From positions 1-12,169 of the forward strand of contig JAIUMB010000069.1 of assembly GCA_022565745.1 (NCBI GenBank): a stretch of 12,169 bases of DNA. Direction: 5' to 3'. The DNA comes from Cryomorphaceae bacterium (lineage in GTDB: Bacteria; Bacteroidota; Bacteroidia; Flavobacteriales; Schleiferiaceae). This document shows positions 8,283 to 12,169 of the stretch, piece by piece; the first letter of the stretch is position 1; each line of letters opens with the position of its first letter. Under the pieces are notes generated by a model, which did not search any database, was not told the origin of the DNA, and saw only the letters and a program-made list of their open reading frames with translations. Both the position numbers and the translations under genes were made by a program.

Positions 8283-11200
8283 ATGCAAAATAAGGGGTTA
8301 ATCCGAGGCTTTGCCATTGTTTTTGCCTTAGCCTGCCTTTTTCAATTGTCGTTTTCATTCGTGACTTATCGCGTTGAAAAGGCTGCAAAGGCTTACGCTG
8401 ATGGCGACATAGAGAAAGAAAACGCCTATTTGGACTCCATGGCCAACCAAAGAGTTTTCAATTTAGGGTTGCGCAATTACACATTCAGTGAAGTCAAAGA
8501 ACGCGAAATCAACCTGGGTCTTGACCTTAAAGGCGGTATGAATGTCATTCTTGAGGTGTCTGTTAAAGACATCATCAAGGAGTTGTCGAACGACAAGGAA
8601 GAGCCGTTACTGATTGCTGCCATTGAAGCTGCAGATAAAAATGTTGGCGGATCCAACGAATTATATGTCAATGTGTTCTTTCGCGAATTGGATCGCATCA
8701 TTGCCAATGAAGACGAGAAAATCAATTACGCATCTTCTCGCTTATTCGGTACCAAAATGATGAACGACCGTCTTGGCTTTAACGCGCAAGACGCTAGAAT
8801 CAAAGAAGAGTTGCGCGGTGAAGTTGAAGCAGCTGTTTCCAATGTTTATACGGTGTTGCGTGCACGTATCGACCAATTTGGTGTGGTACAGCCCAACATT
8901 CAAAAACTGGAAAACACCGGCCGTATCCTTGTAGAACTTCCGGGTGTTAAAGATCCGGAACGGGTTAAGCGCCTATTACAAAGTACCGCGCAGTTGGAAT
9001 TTTGGAATCTCTACGAAGGTGTTGAATTAATTGAATTCTTAGGACAAGCCAATGAGCGCTTACGCACTTTGGTTGAGCGTCCTGAAGGTGAAGAGCGCGA
9101 TGCTGACATCAGTGAGGTTTTGGGCGATATGGATATTGAGCCTATGAGCGATGAAGAAATCGACCAATTAGACATAGAAGATGCTGATAACGTTGACGAA
9201 GCAACTGAGTCAGAAAATGAATTGGACGCACTTCTAGATGAACAAGCAGAAGAAGAAGACTTTGAATCTTTACTCTCCGACGAAGGCGATACCACAGAAA
9301 TCGACGAAGAAGAGATGTTTAATCCACTCTTTGACGTATTTGCGCCCAACTACGACTTTCAAGAAAACCGTCCGGGTAGAGGTCCAATCGTAGGATATAC
9401 CCGTGTTCAGGATACTGCTAAAGTCAATGAATACTTGAGAATGTCTCAGGTTCGCGCCCTTTTACCTCCTTCAATGCGTTATGTACGCTTTGCGTGGTCG
9501 GCTAAGCCGGAAGGTCCTGACCAACTCGTATACTTATTGGCACTAAAAGGCAACCGCGATATGACGCCTGCACTTGACGGCGACGTTGTGGTTGACGCCC
9601 GTCAAGACTTCGATGAGCGCAACCGCCCCATTGTCAACATGCGCATGAATGCCGTTGGCTCTCAAAAATGGCAAAAAATTACCCGTGAAGCCTCCAGTCA
9701 AGAACCCAAGCGCAGCGTTGCCGTGGTACTCGACAACCTGGTTTACTCCTTCCCTACCGTGCAATCGGAAATCAGTGGAGGTAGTACGCAAATCAGTGGA
9801 AACTTTAACATCCTTGAAGCACAGGATTTGGCCAATATCTTAAAGGCCGGTAAACTTCCTGCGCCTGCCCGTATCGTTCAAGCCGATGTGGTTGGACCAT
9901 CACTCGGTCAAGCCGCCATTCGCGCCGGACTTTACTCCTTTGTATTGGCCTTGATCATTGTACTTGTTTACATGATTTTCTACTACAATGTTGCCGGTGT
10001 TGCATCCAATGTAGCCTTGATCGTAAACATGTTCTTTATCTTTGGAGTGCTGGCGAGTTTGGGTGCCGTTCTTACCCTTCCGGGTATTGCGGGTATCATC
10101 TTAACCATCGGTATTGCGGTGGATGCCAACGTACTTATCTATGAACGGGTGCGAGAAGAAATTCGCGCCGGAAAAGGGTTGAAATTGGCCGTTGAACACG
10201 GTTACAAACAAGCGATGTCTTCCATCCTCGATGCGAATATCACCACCTTACTTACCGGTATCATTCTATATGTATTTGGAACCGGTCCCATCCGTGGCTT
10301 TGCTACGACTTTGATCATTGGTATTTTCACATCATTATTCTCTGCCATTTTCATCACCCGTTTGATTCTCGAAAGCCGTTTGGCCAAAAAGCAATCGGTA
10401 AAATTTGGCAGCAAATTGACCATGAATGCCTTTTCCAATATCAAAATTGATTTTGTTGGAAAACGCAACAAATCTTACCTTATTAGTGGTATTATCATTG
10501 TTATCGGCATTGTCTCTCTATTTGTTAGAGGCCTCGACTACGGCGTTGATTTCGTTGGAGGGCGTTCGTTCCAAGTGCGATTTGAAGAGCCCGTAAATAC
10601 GGTCGACATACAATCTGAATTGGCCAACGTTTTCGTCGACGAAAGCGGTACACCACAGCCTCCTATTGTAAAAACCATTGGTGATGCCAATCAGGTGATT
10701 ATTACCACCAAGTATCGCATTGATGAATCGGGCATTGAAGTGGAAGATGCCATTCGTCAGAAGTTGTTTGAAGGTTTGCAGCCATTTGTTGCCGAAGGCA
10801 CCGAATACGGCTCCTTTATGAATCCCAACAACGCCGATTACGGCGTGGTGGCTGAGCGACAAGTTGGACCGACCATTGCAGCGGACATCAAGCAAGCAGC
10901 CATTTGGGCCATCTTGTTCTCCATCGTGGTCATCTTCCTTTACATCCTCCTGCGATTTAGAGGCTGGCAGTTTAGTTTGGGGGCAGTAAGTGCCGCCACA
11001 CACGACGTATTGGTCGTATTGGCACTCTTCTCCATCTTCTACGGTATCCTTCCGTTCAGCTTAGAAATCGACCAATCGTTTATCGCGGCCATTCTTACGG
11101 TTATTGGTTACTCGCTGAATGACACGGTGGTTGTATTTGACCGTATTCGTGAATACTTTGCCACACACAGCAAGCGCAAGCCTATCAAAGAAGTGGTCAA

Positions 11201-11459
11201 CGAGGCGGTAAACAGTACCATCAGTCGTACAATCAACACCTCGGCAACGACCTTCTTCGTATTGTTGGTCATCTTCATCTTTGGAGGTGATGTAATTCGT
11301 GGATTTATGTTTGCCTTGATGGTTGGTGTGGTCGTCGGTACATACTCTTCCGTATTCATAGCCACCCCAATTATGGTTGACACCTATACGGAAAAAGCGC
11401 GATTGCGTGAAATTGAAAGAAAGAATAAACCAATTGCAGAAGGTGCAAACACACCATAA
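8283..11459 (+). CDS. secDF: Protein translocase subunit SecDF (fused SecD-SecF)
   Basis: An inner-membrane, proton-driven accessory of the SecYEG translocon that helps pull exported proteins through on the periplasmic side. The 1058-residue product joins SecD and SecF, as in many Bacteroidota. SecD part: first membrane segment about 8-27, GLDLKGG at 79-85, the periplasmic P1 region with RARIDQFGV (193-201) and RILVELPGV (214-222), then membrane segments from about 548 with AVDANVLIYERVREE (612-626; D614 is the conserved membrane Asp). SecF part: membrane segment about 732-748, LDYGVDFVGGRSFQVRF (751-767), GYSLNDTVVVFDRIRE (942-957; D947), and SRTINTSATT (981-990; R982). All residues expected for proton coupling are present. 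P1 carries an insert at 267-345 in which 38 of 79 residues are Asp or Glu and only one is basic. MQNKGLIRGF before the first helix is a typical start. A strong terminator follows the stop. Neighbouring tatA belongs to a different export route and has its own promoter. Confidence 0.97.
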   Translation: MQNKGLIRGFAIVFALACLFQLSFSFVTYRVEKAAKAYADGDIEKENAYLDSMANQRVFNLGLRNYTFSEVKEREINLGLDLKGGMNVILEVSVKDIIKELSNDKEEPLLIAAIEAADKNVGGSNELYVNVFFRELDRIIANEDEKINYASSRLFGTKMMNDRLGFNAQDARIKEELRGEVEAAVSNVYTVLRARIDQFGVVQPNIQKLENTGRILVELPGVKDPERVKRLLQSTAQLEFWNLYEGVELIEFLGQANERLRTLVERPEGEERDADISEVLGDMDIEPMSDEEIDQLDIEDADNVDEATESENELDALLDEQAEEEDFESLLSDEGDTTEIDEEEMFNPLFDVFAPNYDFQENRPGRGPIVGYTRVQDTAKVNEYLRMSQVRALLPPSMRYVRFAWSAKPEGPDQLVYLLALKGNRDMTPALDGDVVVDARQDFDERNRPIVNMRMNAVGSQKWQKITREASSQEPKRSVAVVLDNLVYSFPTVQSEISGGSTQISGNFNILEAQDLANILKAGKLPAPARIVQADVVGPSLGQAAIRAGLYSFVLALIIVLVYMIFYYNVAGVASNVALIVNMFFIFGVLASLGAVLTLPGIAGIILTIGIAVDANVLIYERVREEIRAGKGLKLAVEHGYKQAMSSILDANITTLLTGIILYVFGTGPIRGFATTLIIGIFTSLFSAIFITRLILESRLAKKQSVKFGSKLTMNAFSNIKIDFVGKRNKSYLISGIIIVIGIVSLFVRGLDYGVDFVGGRSFQVRFEEPVNTVDIQSELANVFVDESGTPQPPIVKTIGDANQVIITTKYRIDESGIEVEDAIRQKLFEGLQPFVAEGTEYGSFMNPNNADYGVVAERQVGPTIAADIKQAAIWAILFSIVVIFLYILLRFRGWQFSLGAVSAATHDVLVVLALFSIFYGILPFSLEIDQSFIAAILTVIGYSLNDTVVVFDRIREYFATHSKRKPIKEVVNEAVNSTISRTINTSATTFFVLLVIFIFGGDVIRGFMFALMVGVVVGTYSSVFIATPIMVDTYTEKARLREIERKNKPIAEGANTP

Positions 11460-11481
11460 TAGCATTTGGTTGCTGATAATC

Positions 11482-11518
11482 AAAAAGCCCATCGATTCTT
11501 CGATGGGCTTTTTTTTTT
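11482..11518 (+). terminator. Intrinsic terminator after secDF
   Basis: A perfect hairpin with arms AGCCCATCGA (11486-11495) and TCGATGGGCT (11500-11509) and loop TTCT is followed by a run of T to 11518. The A tract before the left arm extends the pairing with the T run. It lies 23 bp after the secDF stop. The A/T flanks would let it work to some degree in both directions. Confidence 0.93.
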
Positions 11519-11564
11519 GTACTACCAGCACAAACCAAAGCGTACTGACGTTTAATTTCTATCG

Positions 11565-11572
11565 TACCTTTG
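11565..11572 (+). promoter_or_regulatory. Bacteroidota -7 element for tatA
   Basis: TACCTTTG followed by CCGC matches TAnnTTTG. It lies between the secDF terminator and the tatA ATG at 11591, giving a predicted leader of only about 12-14 nt. It also overlaps the in-frame TTG at 11570, which argues against that codon being the start. No clear -33 box is seen. Confidence 0.6.
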
Positions 11573-11590
11573 CCGCATTATCATTTTACT

Positions 11591-11881
11591 ATGCAGTTCT
11601 TACTATTCAACATAGGATTCGGGGAGTTGGGCTTTGTTGTTCTCATGATCATCATGTTCTTCGGATCAAAGCAAATTCCCGCCATTGCTCGTGAATTGGG
11701 CAAAGGCATTCGCATGGTAAAAGATGCCACGGACGACATCAAGCGAAGCATCAACGACAATGCAATCAACGACGATGATTTAGACGAAGACAACAGCGCT
11801 AAAGATTCACTTACCGATGCGGTTAAAGAGGGGAAGAAGGCGATTGAGGAGATAACGGGAACGATCAAACGAAAGCTGTAG
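11591..11881 (+). CDS. tatA: Sec-independent protein translocase subunit TatA
   Basis: A 96-residue TatA/TatE-family protein, the pore-forming or membrane-weakening subunit that works with TatC to export folded, twin-arginine-signal proteins across the inner membrane. A short periplasmic N-terminus (MQFLLFNIGFGELG) leads into a single membrane helix (about 12-25). Then come the FG hinge and SKQIP (FFGSKQIP, 23-30), an amphipathic helix with the family motif IARELGKGIRMVKDATDDIKR (about 32-52), an acidic stretch (NDDDLDEDN), and a lysine-rich tail ending KRKL. An upstream in-frame TTG at 11570 would add seven residues, but it overlaps the promoter -7 element, and MQF-start TatA proteins look normal, so the ATG at 11591 is preferred. 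tatC and tatB are not in the window. TatA is distinguished from TatB here by length, the acidic tail and the FG-SKQIP hinge, but the two are related, so a small doubt remains. Confidence 0.9.
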   Translation: MQFLLFNIGFGELGFVVLMIIMFFGSKQIPAIARELGKGIRMVKDATDDIKRSINDNAINDDDLDEDNSAKDSLTDAVKEGKKAIEEITGTIKRKL

Positions 11882-11906
11882 TCTGAGGTCTGGTTTTACG
11901 GATGGT

Positions 11907-11942
11907 AATGCTACGCACGCATGGAGTACTGCGTACGCATGG
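11907..11942 (-). repeat. Two 18-bp repeat units, inverted orientation
   Basis: Read on the minus strand, 11942-11925 gives CCATGCGTACGCAGTACT and 11924-11907 gives CCATGCGTGCGTAGCATT. These are tandem and related to the plus-strand units at 12128-12163, so the same short unit occurs in both orientations within 250 bp. Confidence 0.75.
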
Positions 11943-11993
11943 TTTGCGAATGTATATAAAGGCCAAATATTGGTCTTTACATGCATTCGTAAA
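11943..11993. repeat. Long imperfect hairpin
   Basis: Bases 11943-11966 pair with 11970-11993 around the loop ATA (11967-11969). The core is AAAGGCCAA against TTGGTCTTT, and the outer part is GCGAATG against CATTCGT. I count 24 positions with one mismatch and a few G-T pairs. There is no T run after it, so it does not look like an ordinary intrinsic terminator, although it could protect or end the tatA transcript. Confidence 0.7.
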
Positions 11994-12091
11994 ACCAAAC
12001 CTCCAAACTTCCAAACCTCCAAACAGATACAACCCTAAGGCTATAACAAATCAAATATTGGCCATTAAATGCATTCGCAAACCCGACCTCC
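11965..12091 (+). repeat. Pair of diverged direct repeats of about 40 bp
   Basis: 11965-12004 and 12053-12091 both read AAATATTGG, then a short variable piece with TTA, then ATGCATTCG, a variable AAA/CC stretch, and ACCTCC. By eye, 33 of 40 positions match with one gap. The inner and outer parts of the same motif also occur inverted at 11943-11966 and 11885-11900. Confidence 0.7.
11995..12026 (+). repeat. Tandem 8-bp repeat, four copies
   Basis: CCAAACCT, CCAAACTT, CCAAACCT and CCAAACAG follow one another without gaps. The first copy overlaps the end of the first 40-bp repeat, which suggests that the array grew by slippage from it. Confidence 0.75.
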
Positions 12092-12127
12092 GACTAATCC
12101 ATCAAGCCATTACTGCCATACGTGAAC

Positions 12128-12169
12128 CCAAGCGTGCGCAGCGCCCCAAGCGTGCGCAGCACCCCATGC
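12128..12169 (+). repeat. Two 18-bp repeat units and the start of a third at the window edge
   Basis: CCAAGCGTGCGCAGCGCC (12128-12145) and CCAAGCGTGCGCAGCACC (12146-12163) are tandem and differ at one base. CCATGC (12164-12169) matches the start of the inverted units at 11907-11942, so the array probably continues beyond the window. Confidence 0.75.

Larger units (their letters stand above)
11885..12003. repeat. Outer inverted-repeat pair downstream of tatA
   Basis: GAGGTCTGGTTTTACG (11885-11900) and CGTAAAACCAAACCTC (11988-12003) are inverted copies that match at 15 of 16 bases and lie 87 bp apart. The left arm begins 4 bp after the tatA stop. Between them are two inverted 18-bp units and a long hairpin. 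Together they make a nested palindromic block. Confidence 0.75.
11882..12169. other. Gene-free repeat-rich tract after tatA
   Basis: These 288 bp contain no reading frame with a recognisable product. Nearly all of the tract belongs to the repeats listed separately. Reading outward from the hairpin loop near 11968, the left side carries the 40-bp motif (inner part), two 18-bp units and the 40-bp motif (outer part), all inverted. The right side carries the 40-bp motif, the 8-bp array, a second 40-bp motif and two or more 18-bp units. It looks like a composite intergenic repeat element. Confidence 0.7.

Noticed and set aside
9011..9349. Minus-strand serine-rich frame
   Set aside because: It is the complement of the acidic insert of SecDF, where Glu/Asp codons read as Ser-rich sequence.
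11061..11531. Minus-strand frame of 156 codons
   Set aside because: It is antisense to secDF and starts beyond the terminator hairpin; it has no recognisable domain.
11570..11590. Upstream TTG start for tatA
   Set aside because: The TTG is part of the TACCTTTG promoter element, and the ATG at 11591 gives a normal TatA N-terminus.
11807..12022. Minus-strand frame of 71 codons
   Set aside because: It covers the repeat tract and the 3' end of tatA, with no domain or start signal.
12127..12169. CRISPR array
   Set aside because: The 18-bp units are directly tandem with no spacers, and no cas genes are present.

Overview
The window comes from a member of the Bacteroidota, most likely Flavobacteriales. 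The evidence is a type IX secretion (T9SS) C-terminal sorting domain, a DUF5686-type outer-membrane protein, a fused SecDF, an exonuclease of the epsilon/UvrC-like fusion type, and several promoters of the Bacteroidota form TAnnTTTG. Shine-Dalgarno sequences are weak or absent before most genes, as is usual in this phylum. I cannot name a species from the sequence.

Layout. Positions 1-806 (minus) hold the N-terminal 268 residues of a Na+/phosphate cotransporter-family protein that continues beyond the left edge. It sits 28 bp downstream of a DUF5686 outer-membrane protein gene (835-3318, minus), so the two probably form an operon. A 103-bp divergent promoter region separates them from a DEDDh exonuclease gene with a degenerate GIY-YIG/UvrC-like C-terminal part (3422-4663, plus). 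That gene converges, with 13 bp between stops, on a DCC/DUF393 thiol-disulfide oxidoreductase-like gene (4677-5096, minus). Upstream of the DCC gene lies a 945-residue secreted protein with FG-GAP/VCBS repeats and a T9SS sorting domain (5196-8033, minus). A 249-bp AT-rich divergent region then leads to secDF (8283-11459, plus), which ends in a strong intrinsic terminator. A separate promoter follows, then tatA (11591-11881, plus). The last 288 bp (11882-12169) contain no credible gene and are built from short repeats in direct and inverted orientation.

How the genes fit together. The common theme is the cell envelope and protein export. SecDF helps Sec-dependent export, which the DUF5686 protein and the T9SS cargo protein both need to reach the periplasm. 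TatA belongs to the parallel export route for folded proteins. The Na/Pi transporter is an inner-membrane protein. The exonuclease is the only clear DNA-metabolism gene.

I see no obvious new defence, mobile or biosynthetic system. The points most worth a second look are the composite repeat tract after tatA, the exonuclease whose GIY-YIG half seems to have lost its catalytic and cysteine residues, the very acidic insert in SecDF, and a promoter placed so close to the exonuclease start codon that the mRNA may be leaderless.
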